A stretch of DNA of 64,000 nt from the NCBI GenBank assembly GCA_964342695.1, contig CAYFFV010000009.1:1-64000 (forward strand), given 5' to 3'. The notes beneath the pieces are model-generated. The model was given only the letters and a program-made list of their open reading frames with translations, did no database searches and had not been told where the DNA came from. Numbering within the stretch: the first letter of the stretch is position 1; each line of letters opens with the position of its first letter. The position numbers and the translations under genes are program-made. Shown one piece after another: positions 7,529-16,101 of this stretch. The DNA is from CAYFFV01 sp964342695 (GTDB taxonomy: Bacteria; Acidobacteriota; Vicinamibacteria; Vicinamibacterales; UBA8438).

Positions 7529-9373
7529 ATGTGCGGCATTATTGGATACATTGGCAAAAAGGACGTTGTGCCAACCCTTATCGACGGACTGAGACGCCTC
7601 GAGTATCGAGGCTATGACTCAGCAGGTATCGCCCTCGTCCGAGACGGGGCGGTGGAAGTGCGCCGCAGTGCCGGTAAACTGGACCGGCTGGAAGATGTTC
7701 TACGCAAACAACCTATTAGCGGAGAGTACGGGGTCGGACATACGCGCTGGGCAACCCACGGCCGTCCCACGGAAGAAAACGCACACCCCCATCGTGATTG
7801 TTCGGGCAATATTGTCGTCGTCCACAACGGGATCATCGAAAACTATCTGGAATTGAAAACCGAACTCCTCAACCAAGGCCACCGCTTCGAAACCGAGACG
7901 GACACAGAAGTTGTCGCACACCTCGTAGAAACAGAAAAACGAGATGATGGTTTAGAGGAAGCCGTCCGACGCGCACTTAAACGATTACAGGGATTATTTG
8001 GTCTCGTCCTCGTGGATGCCGAGAACCCGGACAAAATCATCGCTGCCCGCAAAGGTCCTCCCATTGTTATCGGGATGGGAGACAAAGAATTCTTAGTAGC
8101 GTCTGACATTCCAGCCGTCCTTGGCCACACCAATATGATCGTGTTTCTCGGTGACGAAGAAATGGCATCGATTTCTCGTACTTCCGTGAGTTTTAGTGAC
8201 TTTCAGGGAAATACCGTATCAAAAGCCAGCGAACGTATTCAATGGGACCCGGTGATGGCAGAAAAATCCGGATATAAGCACTTCATGCTGAAAGAAATTT
8301 TTGAGCAACCGTGGGCGATTCAGGAAACGGTGCTTGGGCGATTATCTGAAGAACAAGGCACTGTCTCGCTCGACGAACTCAACATCCCAGCCGAAGACCT
8401 TCAAGCCATCGAACAAATTTCAATTCTCGCGTGTGGCACATCCTGGCATGCGGGGCTCGTCGGAAAATTTCTCATTGAACAATTAGCACGGGTGCGCGTC
8501 GACGTCGACTACGGCTCAGAATACCGATACCGGGGTCCGATCGTCAGTACCAACACTCTCGCGCTCGCGATTACCCAATCCGGGGAATCTGCCGACACAC
8601 TGGCTGCGCTGCGCGAAGCAAAATCCAATGGGGCCCGCAGTGTGGCGATCTGTAATGTGGTGGGCAGCATGGCCAGTCGTGAAACAGAAGGCACCGTGTA
8701 TACCCATGCCGGACCTGAAATTGGAGTCGCCTCAACCAAAGCGTTTACGTCACAGCTACTTGCGCTGCATTTATTCGCACTGTATCTCGGGCAACTCCGA
8801 GGAACGGTGACGCCGGAAGAGATGCGCGCCCAATTACACGCGGTCACTCAACTACCTGGGCTTATGCAAGAGGTGCTGACTTGTAATGAATCCGTCGCCG
8901 CTGTCGCGAAACGCTTTTATCGGTGCGCTGACTTCCTCTATCTTGGTCGCGGGATTCATTACCCGATTGCGCTCGAAGGGGCACTCAAGCTGAAAGAAAT
9001 TTCCTACATCCATGCAGAGGGATATCCCGCCGGCGAAATGAAGCACGGCCCGATCGCCCTTGTTGACGAACACCTGCCCATCGTCGCACTGGTACCCCGT
9101 GGGGCCCTGTTTGAGAAGATGATGTCTAATCTTCAAGAAGCCAAAGCGCGCGGTGGCACTATGATTGTTGTGAGCGACGCAGACGAAGAAGCGTTTCGGG
9201 AAGTGCTCAACCTGAAACAAGATGCCCTGATCACTGTCCCAACCACCCATCCGCTCCTCACCCCAACACTGATGGTGATACCCCTGCAGCTTTTGGCTTA
9301 CCACATCGCCGTACTCCGCGGATGCGATGTTGATCAACCACGTAATCTCGCGAAAAGTGTTACGGTGGAGTAA
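7529..9373 (+). CDS. glmS: Glutamine--fructose-6-phosphate aminotransferase (isomerizing)
   Basis: GlmS converts fructose-6-phosphate and glutamine to glucosamine-6-phosphate, the entry to the UDP-GlcNAc pathway. The catalytic Cys2 is exposed after removal of Met (MCGIIGYIG), and the glutaminase domain shows RRLEYRGYDSAG, HTRWATHG and HNGIIENY. Two SIS sugar-isomerase domains follow (ACGTSWHAG, ITQSGESADTL, then the second repeat with GRGIHYPIALEGALKLKEIS). The C terminus LAKSVTVE is the family's hallmark. The length is 614 residues. Only 39 bases separate it from glmU, and I see no glmS ribozyme there. Confidence 0.98.
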   Translation: MCGIIGYIGKKDVVPTLIDGLRRLEYRGYDSAGIALVRDGAVEVRRSAGKLDRLEDVLRKQPISGEYGVGHTRWATHGRPTEENAHPHRDCSGNIVVVHNGIIENYLELKTELLNQGHRFETETDTEVVAHLVETEKRDDGLEEAVRRALKRLQGLFGLVLVDAENPDKIIAARKGPPIVIGMGDKEFLVASDIPAVLGHTNMIVFLGDEEMASISRTSVSFSDFQGNTVSKASERIQWDPVMAEKSGYKHFMLKEIFEQPWAIQETVLGRLSEEQGTVSLDELNIPAEDLQAIEQISILACGTSWHAGLVGKFLIEQLARVRVDVDYGSEYRYRGPIVSTNTLALAITQSGESADTLAALREAKSNGARSVAICNVVGSMASRETEGTVYTHAGPEIGVASTKAFTSQLLALHLFALYLGQLRGTVTPEEMRAQLHAVTQLPGLMQEVLTCNESVAAVAKRFYRCADFLYLGRGIHYPIALEGALKLKEISYIHAEGYPAGEMKHGPIALVDEHLPIVALVPRGALFEKMMSNLQEAKARGGTMIVVSDADEEAFREVLNLKQDALITVPTTHPLLTPTLMVIPLQLLAYHIAVLRGCDVDQPRNLAKSVTVE

Positions 9374-9470
9374 GTTCAAAACTGTCTCAAGTCTGCTGGG
9401 TTGCGTGGATCATAAGATTCTTATAGATAAGATAAATCGACATTTAGTGCTAATTCTGGCAAAAGAGATA

Positions 9471-9548
9471 ATGATTAAACATATCCGTATGAGAGTAGAG
9501 AAATTAGTAAAAACTTTAAAAGAACAAGAAAGCCTGAAACAGAATTAA
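9471..9548 (+). CDS. Possible 25-residue basic peptide, A/T-rich, doubtful
   Basis: An ATG at 9471 opens a frame of 25 codons, rich in Lys, Arg and Glu (MIKHIRMRVEKLVKTLKEQE), ending 12 bases before the next gene. The same frame is open further upstream into glmS, but that part looks like a shadow. Base use is as A/T-rich as the following gene and unlike glmS. There is no homology argument; it may be a short coiled-coil peptide, the remnant of a gene, or not translated. Confidence 0.25.
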   Translation: MIKHIRMRVEKLVKTLKEQESLKQN

Positions 9549-9560
9549 AGGAAAAATAAA

Positions 9561-9830
9561 ATGTTAATAGCAGTAAGAGCAGAAGTAGAAAGTGTTGATC
9601 ATTGGAGAGAAAAATTTAAAACACATGTGGACTTGTTCAAAAGTCAAGGTGTATCCATTGCTCATATGGGAGCAGCAAATGCTAATACAGTAATTGCAGT
9701 TTTTGAAACTAATAATCCTGATGAGTTCGTAAGAATATTTAATGATCCTGCAACAGGGGAAGCAATGTCAAAAGATAAAATAACAGGCGGCGTTGAGATG
9801 TTTCTTCTAGATGAGACATTTAAACCTTAA
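9561..9830 (+). CDS. Small unrecognised protein, A/T-rich gene
   Basis: This is an 89-residue protein without signal peptide or membrane segment. A good ribosome-binding site (AAAGGAAAAATAAA before ATG) supports the start. The alternation of strands and helices (MLIAVRAEVESVDHWREKF, then NTVIAVFETNNPDEFVRIF, then GGVEMFLLDE) resembles a ferredoxin-like alpha/beta barrel of the kind found in small monooxygenase-like or DUF dimers. I do not recognise the exact family. Codon use is strongly A/T-ending, in contrast to glmS and the helicase on either side, which suggests acquisition from an A/T-rich donor. Function unknown. Confidence 0.7.
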   Translation: MLIAVRAEVESVDHWREKFKTHVDLFKSQGVSIAHMGAANANTVIAVFETNNPDEFVRIFNDPATGEAMSKDKITGGVEMFLLDETFKP

Positions 9831-9896
9831 TACCATTCTCACCACTATGTTGATTTATGAAACAGCAAGTAGACACCTTATATACAGTCAGTCACC

Positions 9897-12158
9897 GTGG
9901 AATTTCTCGACGACTTAAATCCTGAACAACGCAGGGCCGTCCTCCATACAGATGGCCCGATGCTCATCCTTGCGGGTGCTGGGTCTGGGAAAACGCGCGT
10001 GATTTCATACCGGGCGGCCTACCTGATTGGTAATGGCTTCGCCGCACCCGAAGAGATCCTCGCAGTCACCTTTACGAACAAAGCCGCGGAAGAAATGCGG
10101 CAACGTGTCGAACGCCTCTTAGAATCTGAATATCCTCGCCTTTGGTTATCAACATTTCACGCGTTTTGTGCACGTCTCCTGCGGCGAGAGGGAGATCTCC
10201 TGAATCTTTCTAAAAATTTTGTGATTTATGACACCACGGATCAATTAGCCGTTGTCCGGCGTGTGATGAAAGAGCTAGACATTGATGAACGGATCACATC
10301 GCCGCGTGCGGTCCGTTCGAGAATCAGTGACGCAAAAAATCAAATGCAAGATCCCGCAGACATTCGATCGTCTGCCTTCGGTTTTCGAGATGAAGAATTG
10401 GCCAAAGTGTACGACCAGTACAACACTGCATTGACACAGGCGAGTGCCCTTGATTTCGACGACCTCTTACTGAAAGCCGTAGAGCTCTTTAATGTCTCCG
10501 CGGATACCCGGGAAAAATACTCGCAACAGTTCCGGTACATCATGGTCGACGAATACCAAGATACAAACCGCCCTCAATATCAATTGATTCGACACCTAGC
10601 TCACCATCGCAACCTGTGCGTCGTTGGAGATCCCGATCAATCAATCTATAAGTGGCGTGGGGCAGATCTGCGAAATATCCTTGATTTTGAGCAGGATTTT
10701 CCCGACCCAACCATTATCCGCCTGGAACAAAACTATCGTTCCACGCAGGTGATCCTCGACGCAGCGTCTGGTGTTATTAGCAATAACCTTGATAGACCAG
10801 AGAAAAACTTGTGGACCGACCGTAAAGGTGGCGAGCGCATTATTTATCACCGTGCTCACGATGAGCTCGAAGAAGCTGACTTTATTCTCCAACAATTACA
10901 ATCCACGCTGGCCGCTACTTCTGAGACAGCGGCGGTGTTGTACCGAACCAATGCTCAGTCGCGTGCAATCGAAGACACATTAACCAGAGAAGGCGTCGCG
11001 TACCGAGTCGTCGGTGGCGTACGGTTCTACGAACGGAAAGAAATTAAAGACGCGCTCGCCTATCTCAAGTTGCTCATGAATCCGGATGACGACGTCAGTC
11101 TCCGTCGCATCATTAACGTCCCGGCGCGCGGCATCGGAAAAGGCGTTATGGAAGCCTTGGAGAACCTTCCTCCAGACACAGGTGAATCTTCGCCCCTATT
11201 TCTCGAATCGGAAGACGCATCAAACTCTTCAACGCTCTGGAAGAAACTTAGCCGTGCCGTCACTCAGAAACTGGTGCCATCCAGAGCCGCATCCGCGCTG
11301 GGACGATTTCATAAATTAGTCAGCACCCTTTCCCATCTTGGCACTACCGAAGCCGCTTCTGTCGTGTTGGCGAAAACGCTTGAAGAAAGTGGGTACGTGC
11401 AAGCCTTACGGGATGCCGGTACAGAGGAAGCAGAAAATCGCTTAGCTAATTTGCTGGAACTCGTATCTGCCGCACGCGATTACGAAATACGTGATCCGGA
11501 CGCGAGTTTAGGAGGCTTTGTCGATCGTTTGTCACTGCTCTCAGAAGCTGACGAGGAAGAAGGGGCACCCGATGCTCGTGTGTGGCTCATGACCTTACAT
11601 GCCGCGAAGGGACTCGAGTTCCCACTTGTTATTATGGCGGGCTTGGAAGAAGGTCTGTTCCCACACGCTCGTTCTGCCGACGACAATGAACAACTTGAGG
11701 AAGAGCGCCGCCTCTGTTATGTGGGTATGACACGAGCTGAGGCCCAATTAATACTCACCAGCGCGGAGCGTCGGAGAGTGTTTGGCGAATATCAATCTAC
11801 AGAACCATCACGCTTCATTGACGAGATTCCATCAGCATTAATGCAAGTGATTGAGCCGCTCGGGGAAAATCCGCATGCTTACGCGTCGCGCACGCACAAC
11901 CGCCGCGGGAATCGGTATACGAACACTACACGTCCTCAATTTAATGATACTGCTCTCTCAGCGCCCTTTGATGATGCTGACGAGGATCAGTCAGCAACAC
12001 ATCTTCGGGTTGGGGCCCGCGTCCGCCACGCTACGTTTGGTGTCGGCACGATTATGGGACTCGAACAATTGAGTGCAGATATAAAAATAACTGTACGTTT
12101 TGAGGAATCCGGTCTGAAAAAATTACTCGCACGCTACGCGAAACTCGAACCCGCATAG
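9897..12158 (+). CDS. pcrA: UvrD/PcrA-type 3'-5' DNA helicase
   Basis: This superfamily 1A helicase unwinds DNA in nucleotide excision repair, mismatch repair or replication restart. The N terminus has the Q motif (LNPEQRRAV) and the Walker A site AGAGSGKT (residues 26-33), then TFTNKAA, the DExx box VDEYQDTN, GDPDQSIYKWRGA, and the late motifs LMTLHAAKGLEFPLV and EERRLCYVGMTRA. The C terminus carries the Tudor-like RNA polymerase-binding motif (VGARVRHATFGVGTIMGLE), typical of PcrA/UvrD. The 753 residues are standard. The start is GTG at 9897. The antiporter cluster begins 26 bases after its stop, so read-through into it is possible. Choosing between the names pcrA and uvrD is a matter of convention. 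Confidence 0.95.
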   Translation: MEFLDDLNPEQRRAVLHTDGPMLILAGAGSGKTRVISYRAAYLIGNGFAAPEEILAVTFTNKAAEEMRQRVERLLESEYPRLWLSTFHAFCARLLRREGDLLNLSKNFVIYDTTDQLAVVRRVMKELDIDERITSPRAVRSRISDAKNQMQDPADIRSSAFGFRDEELAKVYDQYNTALTQASALDFDDLLLKAVELFNVSADTREKYSQQFRYIMVDEYQDTNRPQYQLIRHLAHHRNLCVVGDPDQSIYKWRGADLRNILDFEQDFPDPTIIRLEQNYRSTQVILDAASGVISNNLDRPEKNLWTDRKGGERIIYHRAHDELEEADFILQQLQSTLAATSETAAVLYRTNAQSRAIEDTLTREGVAYRVVGGVRFYERKEIKDALAYLKLLMNPDDDVSLRRIINVPARGIGKGVMEALENLPPDTGESSPLFLESEDASNSSTLWKKLSRAVTQKLVPSRAASALGRFHKLVSTLSHLGTTEAASVVLAKTLEESGYVQALRDAGTEEAENRLANLLELVSAARDYEIRDPDASLGGFVDRLSLLSEADEEEGAPDARVWLMTLHAAKGLEFPLVIMAGLEEGLFPHARSADDNEQLEEERRLCYVGMTRAEAQLILTSAERRRVFGEYQSTEPSRFIDEIPSALMQVIEPLGENPHAYASRTHNRRGNRYTNTTRPQFNDTALSAPFDDADEDQSATHLRVGARVRHATFGVGTIMGLEQLSADIKITVRFEESGLKKLLARYAKLEPA

Positions 12159-12183
12159 TGAATTTCCTTTAGAATCTTCTGTA

Positions 12184-12669
12184 GTGAAACAACTTCTTGT
12201 TTTTTTAGTTCTACTGGCATTCTGGTTTATTTTGTCGGGACACTTCGATCTTTTTCATATCAGCGCAGGCATCATCTGTTCGGCACTGGTCGCACATTTT
12301 TCATCCGATCTTCTGAGGCGCCAAGATATATCTCAGGACCGCCTCCATCTTGGTCGGCTTTTGCAATACCTTCCATGGTTGTTCTATCAAATCATCCGGG
12401 CGAATTTTCACGTCGCCTACTTAGTGCTCCGGCCACAGAAGATTCATCCTCAGATCGTTCGCTTACGCACCAGCCTAACCAGCGACGTTGCCATAACGGT
12501 CCTTGGTAATTCAATTACCTTGACACCGGGAACTATCACCATGGACATCGATCGCGACGAATTAATCGTACACGCCTTAAGCGACAAAGTTGCTAACGAT
12601 CTTCTTGCGGGCCACCTGGAACGCCGCGTAGCACATGTGTTCACAGTGTCAGGAGGAGATCCTTCATGA
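12184..12669 (+). CDS. mrpE: Cation/proton antiporter subunit E (MnhE/MrpE, MbhA-like)
   Basis: This is the first gene of the antiporter cluster. The 161-residue membrane protein has hydrophobic segments at about residues 3-20 and 22-40, followed by the MrpE-family cytoplasmic half with TSLTSDVAITVLGNSITLTPGT and the ending HALSDKVANDLLAGHLERRV. The start is a GTG at 12184. MrpE is an accessory subunit needed for assembly of Mrp Na+/H+ antiporters. Its stop overlaps the next start (ATGA at 12666-12669), implying translational coupling. Confidence 0.92.
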   Translation: MKQLLVFLVLLAFWFILSGHFDLFHISAGIICSALVAHFSSDLLRRQDISQDRLHLGRLLQYLPWLFYQIIRANFHVAYLVLRPQKIHPQIVRLRTSLTSDVAITVLGNSITLTPGTITMDIDRDELIVHALSDKVANDLLAGHLERRVAHVFTVSGGDPS

Positions 12670-12950
12670 CCCTATTTTTCCTCAGTGCGGCATTGTGTAT
12701 CTTGGCCTCTGTGTTCCTTGCGTTATACCGCGTCATCCGAGGACCGGTGGTCATCGACCGCATTGTGGGCTTGAATGTGATTGGGACCAAGACGATCGCG
12801 GTTATTTTACTGACTGGGTGTTTATTTGAACGTGTAGAGTTTTTTATTGATATCGCGTTTATGTACGCGTTGATCAACTTTATCGGAGTGCTCGCGTTCT
12901 CTAAATATTTTGAACAAAAGGGTCTGAACACACAGAGGCGTCAAACATGA
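12666..12950 (+). CDS. mrpF: Cation/proton antiporter subunit F (MnhF/MrpF, MbhB-like)
   Basis: The 94-residue protein has three predicted membrane helices. The family signature YRVIRGPVVIDRIVGLNVI lies after the first helix, and IDIAFMYALINFIGVLAFSKY closes the protein. MrpF is a small membrane subunit of the Mrp antiporter complex. It overlaps subunits E and G by four bases at each end. Confidence 0.92.
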   Translation: MTLFFLSAALCILASVFLALYRVIRGPVVIDRIVGLNVIGTKTIAVILLTGCLFERVEFFIDIAFMYALINFIGVLAFSKYFEQKGLNTQRRQT

Positions 12951-13249
12951 CGATCGTCTCGATTATCTGCATCACGTGTGGCGTGTTTTTCTTAGGGTTA
13001 GGTGCTGTGGGGCTGCTCCGCTTTCCTGATTTTTATACGCGTATGCACGCAGCAGGGAAGTGCGACACACTCGGCATTCTGCTGGTGTTGGTAGGACTCG
13101 CCATTTTAGAAGGGCCAACCCTCACGGGCGTTAAGATTATATTGATCGGCGTGTTTCTTTTTCTTACCAGTCCAACAGCTACCCACGCGATTGCAAAAGC
13201 GGCTTTGTCAAATGACGTGCAGTCGCAGGAAGACAACACCAGTTTATGA
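12947..13249 (+). CDS. mrpG: Cation/proton antiporter subunit G (MnhG/MrpG, MbhC-like)
   Basis: The 100-residue, three-helix protein carries the MrpG signature GLLRFPDFYTRMHAAGKCDT followed by LGILLVLVGLAI. It ends in a short polar tail. Four-base overlaps with F and the MbhD-like gene show tight translational coupling of the cluster. It is a structural subunit of the antiporter complex. Confidence 0.92.
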   Translation: MTIVSIICITCGVFFLGLGAVGLLRFPDFYTRMHAAGKCDTLGILLVLVGLAILEGPTLTGVKIILIGVFLFLTSPTATHAIAKAALSNDVQSQEDNTSL

Positions 13250-13491
13250 TTTGGCAAATTGATATCGTCCTACTTGGGTTGACCGTCATCTGTGCTCTCT
13301 GTGCCATCAACGTGAAGGATCTCTTGGCTTCCATTATCTTCCTGTCGGCGTTTAGCTTGTTTATGTGTTTGCTCTGGCTCGAAATGGGCGCGGTGGACGT
13401 CGCCTTCACCGAAGCTGCTGTTGGCGCAGGGGTTACCACCGTGTTATTTGTCGTCACCGTGTTTAAAACAGAAAGGATGAGTCGAGATTGA
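13246..13491 (+). CDS. MbhD-like subunit (DUF4040), equivalent of the MrpA C-terminal part
   Basis: The 81-residue protein has three membrane helices and the motif MGAVDVAFTEAAVGAGVTTVL, the DUF4040/MbhD signature. In classical Mrp systems this sequence is fused to the C-terminal end of MrpA. In archaeal membrane-bound hydrogenases and related complexes it is a separate gene, as here. The conserved Asp and Glu of the motif are thought to belong to the ion path. It overlaps subunit G by four bases and the next gene by four bases. Confidence 0.88.
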   Translation: MIWQIDIVLLGLTVICALCAINVKDLLASIIFLSAFSLFMCLLWLEMGAVDVAFTEAAVGAGVTTVLFVVTVFKTERMSRD

Positions 13492-13766
13492 GGTATCTAC
13501 ATCTCATTATGACCGGACTGACTGGGCTGCTGTTGGTGTACGGATCGTTAGACATGCCCGCCATCGGTGACGGGATGTCACCTGCAAGTACTCGAGTCTC
13601 TCCACGGTACATCGAAGATGGTTTCGCAGAAACGGCAGTACCGAATATGGTGACCGCAGTCCTTGCTGATTATCGTGCGTTCGACACTTTAGGCGAAGTA
13701 ACCGTCGTGTTTACCGCTGCAATAGCGGCGTTACTGATTCTCTCCGGGAGAACCACCAAAGGATAA
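13488..13766 (+). CDS. MbhE-like subunit, equivalent of the MrpA extreme C terminus
   Basis: The 92-residue protein has an N-terminal helix, a periplasmic-type loop with YIEDGFAETAVPNMVTAVLA, and a C-terminal helix after DYRAFDTLGEVTVVFTAAIA. The signature DYRAFDTLGE is typical of MbhE and of the corresponding part of MrpA/MrpB fusions. The start is a TTG at 13488 that overlaps the preceding stop. It is followed three bases later by subunit B. Its separate existence supports an Mbh-type organisation. Confidence 0.85.
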   Translation: MRYLHLIMTGLTGLLLVYGSLDMPAIGDGMSPASTRVSPRYIEDGFAETAVPNMVTAVLADYRAFDTLGEVTVVFTAAIAALLILSGRTTKG

Positions 13767-13769
13767 CCC

Positions 13770-14186
13770 ATGCTGACAGAGCCACAGAGTGCCATCGTTA
13801 CGTGTGTGGTGAGAACGCTAGTTCCGTTTGTTCAGCTCTTTGGTTTATACGTCATCGTGCACGGTCACACCAGTCCCGGTGGCGGTTTTCAAGGGGGAGT
13901 AATTCTTGCGGCAAGTGCGATCTTATTGTCGCTTGCTTTTGGCGCCCGTGATCTTCAACGTCGCTTTTCGGTGATGGCACTAACGTCTTTCACGAGTGCA
14001 GGGGTCTTGCTGTACGCAGGGATTGGCGTCGTATGTCTCCTGCTCGGTGCAAATTTTCTCGATTACGGCATTCTTCCGGGAGCTGAGCCGAGGAGTCTTG
14101 GCATGCTTGGTATTGAGATCGGAGTCGGCATCACAGTGACCGCAGCCCTGATTCTCATTTTCTACGAGATCCTTACTTTCGAGTAA
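13770..14186 (+). CDS. mrpB: Cation/proton antiporter subunit B (MnhB/MrpB, MbhF-like)
   Basis: The 138-residue, four-helix protein has the hallmark GHTSPGGGFQGGVILAASAI. It ends with GIEIGVGITVTAALILIFYE. MrpB is an essential membrane subunit of Mrp antiporters. The position between MbhE-like and C is the same as in the archaeal Mbh order. Confidence 0.92.
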   Translation: MLTEPQSAIVTCVVRTLVPFVQLFGLYVIVHGHTSPGGGFQGGVILAASAILLSLAFGARDLQRRFSVMALTSFTSAGVLLYAGIGVVCLLLGANFLDYGILPGAEPRSLGMLGIEIGVGITVTAALILIFYEILTFE

Positions 14187-14193
14187 AAATAAC

Positions 14194-14598
14194 ATGATTG
14201 ATTTTGTTATCGGCCATTTCAATGTCGTCACCTACGTTGTGCTGATGATGATTGGGTTTTATGCAATGACAGGAAAAGCCAACCTCATCAAGAAACTTGT
14301 GGGGATGAATATTTTTCAATGGTCCATCATCTTGTTTTTTGTCTCTCTAAGTGCGAAGCGCGGAGCGACGATTCCAATTGTCTTACAGGACTCTCAGACG
14401 CTGGACCATGCGAGAGAACCGGTGATTACAGCAGCGCAATATGCAAACCCTCTTCCACATGTGCTCATGCTCACAGCGATTGTCGTGGGGGTCGCAACAA
14501 CTGGAGTCGCGCTGACCCTATTACTTAGAATTTTTAAACGTTACGGGACCCTCGAAGAAGATGTTTTAGTGAAAAAAATTCGGTCAACACCTCGATGA
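14194..14598 (+). CDS. mrpC: Cation/proton antiporter subunit C (MnhC/MrpC, NuoK-like)
   Basis: This is a 134-residue, three-helix protein homologous to NuoK of complex I. It shows LIKKLVGMNIFQWSIILFFV and PLPHVLMLTAIVVGVATTGVA, typical of MrpC/MbhG. A loop of about 40 residues between helices 2 and 3 (SAKRGATIPIVLQDSQ and following) is longer than in NuoK, as in other MrpC proteins. The stop overlaps subunit D by four bases. Confidence 0.92.
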   Translation: MIDFVIGHFNVVTYVVLMMIGFYAMTGKANLIKKLVGMNIFQWSIILFFVSLSAKRGATIPIVLQDSQTLDHAREPVITAAQYANPLPHVLMLTAIVVGVATTGVALTLLLRIFKRYGTLEEDVLVKKIRSTPR

Positions 14599-16094
14599 AT
14601 ATCCATCAATCCGCCTTACCAGTCCTCATCGTTGCAGCACCTTTGTTGCTAGCCTTCATCCTACCTGTACTTGGACGATGGAGAGCTTCATGGGCTTTTT
14701 CAATCACGATTCTCGCGCTTGGTCTTTCTTTTTTGGGATCGGTCGCGGTCACTAACATCGTACTCACAGTAGGCCCAGTGCAGTATTTCATGGGCGGATG
14801 GATGCCCCCTTGGGGTATTGAGTTCCGGATCGACACCCTAGGAGCCCTGATGTTGCTGCTCCTGAGTTTTATTTGTCTACTAGTAGCGGTCTTTGCAAAA
14901 CAAAGTATTCTGAAAGAAGCTCCTGATCGAGAACCTACTTTCTATAGTGTCTTTTTGTTACTTGTCTCTGGTTTAACTGGTATCGTTGCGACAGCGGACA
15001 TGTTCAACATGTACGTTTTCCTCGAAATTTCCTCGTTAACAAGCTATGCGCTGGTAGCACTGGGGGGCGGTGCCGCCGTCGTATCTGCATTTCGTTACGT
15101 CATTCTAGGTACAGTCGGTGCGGCCTTTTATCTTCTCGCCGTCGGCTATTTATACAGTGTCACTGGTTCACTGAACATGGCTGATCTGACGCTGATCTTA
15201 CCTGACGTCTATCACCTAAACGCTGTACGTGTGGGTTTCGCATTTTTAGTAATAGGATTGGCAATCAAAATGGCGCTCTTTCCAATGCACGCGTGGCTAC
15301 CCGGGGCCTATTCAGATGCCCCGTCGAGCGTAAGTGCACTAATTGCTGCAACCACGACAAAAGTCGCTGCTTACGCGTTGATTCGTATGATGTTTTTTGT
15401 CTTCGAGCCAAATTTTTCCATCGAGTTGCTCCCGGTCACAACGCTCCTCAGTTGGATGGGAGCCATCGCCATGGTTCTCGGTTCAGTCATGGCCCTCGCC
15501 CAATCCGATTTGAAGCGCATGCTGGCGTATTCGTCGGTCGCGCAAATTGGGTATATCGTCCTCGGTATAGGCCTCGCGAATACCAATGGATTTACGGGAG
15601 GGGTGCTGCACTTAGTAAATCATGCGTTTATGAAAGGTTGTCTTTTTTTGGTGGCTGGTGCCATTGTCTTTCGAACCGGCCGCCGTCATATTCGGGAACT
15701 TAGGAATCTTTCGCACGCAATGCCATGGACCGCCGCAGCCTTCACCGTCGCGGCCTTTTCAATGATTGGCATCCCTCCATTAGGTGGTTTCTTCAGCAAG
15801 TTATATCTAATCCTTGGAGCAATCGATTCTAGACAATGGATCTTCGTGGCGGTGATTCTTTTGAGTAGCGTTCTGGCCCTAATGTATTTTGTGAATGTCA
15901 TTAGATTCATGTACTTCCCTGATAGCGATGGTTCCGACCGAACTGTGCCACTGGAAACGCAACAAGAGGCACCCCTCTCAATGCTTGTGCCAATCGTAAC
16001 GTTAGCAGTGGGCGTGATCCTTCTCGGTGTATTCAATGGGAATATCGTTTCTCATTTCATTACCGCTTCGATGCCAACAGGTTTTATCAGGTGA
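14595..16094 (+). CDS. mrpD: Cation/proton antiporter subunit D (MnhD/MrpD, MbhH-like)
   Basis: This 499-residue polytopic antiporter subunit is related to NuoM/NuoN. Functional residues expected in the family are visible. The helix-5 Glu is in MYVFLEISSLTSYALVALGG. The helix-7 Lys is in LAIKMALFPMHAWLPGAY. A Lys in helix 8 is in AATTTKVAAYALIRM. A Lys of helix 12 is in LVNHAFMKGCLFLVAGA. This subunit is therefore likely a competent ion channel of the complex. It starts inside the end of subunit C. Its stop at 16094 comes just before the likely GTG start of the NuoL-like subunit. Confidence 0.93.
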   Translation: MNIHQSALPVLIVAAPLLLAFILPVLGRWRASWAFSITILALGLSFLGSVAVTNIVLTVGPVQYFMGGWMPPWGIEFRIDTLGALMLLLLSFICLLVAVFAKQSILKEAPDREPTFYSVFLLLVSGLTGIVATADMFNMYVFLEISSLTSYALVALGGGAAVVSAFRYVILGTVGAAFYLLAVGYLYSVTGSLNMADLTLILPDVYHLNAVRVGFAFLVIGLAIKMALFPMHAWLPGAYSDAPSSVSALIAATTTKVAAYALIRMMFFVFEPNFSIELLPVTTLLSWMGAIAMVLGSVMALAQSDLKRMLAYSSVAQIGYIVLGIGLANTNGFTGGVLHLVNHAFMKGCLFLVAGAIVFRTGRRHIRELRNLSHAMPWTAAAFTVAAFSMIGIPPLGGFFSKLYLILGAIDSRQWIFVAVILLSSVLALMYFVNVIRFMYFPDSDGSDRTVPLETQQEAPLSMLVPIVTLAVGVILLGVFNGNIVSHFITASMPTGFIR

Positions 16095-16101
16095 TGATAT
16101 C

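Noticed and set aside
9327..9470. Upstream part of the open frame before the 25-residue peptide
   Set aside because: It overlaps the end of glmS in another frame and has no ribosome site; only the A/T-rich end could be real.
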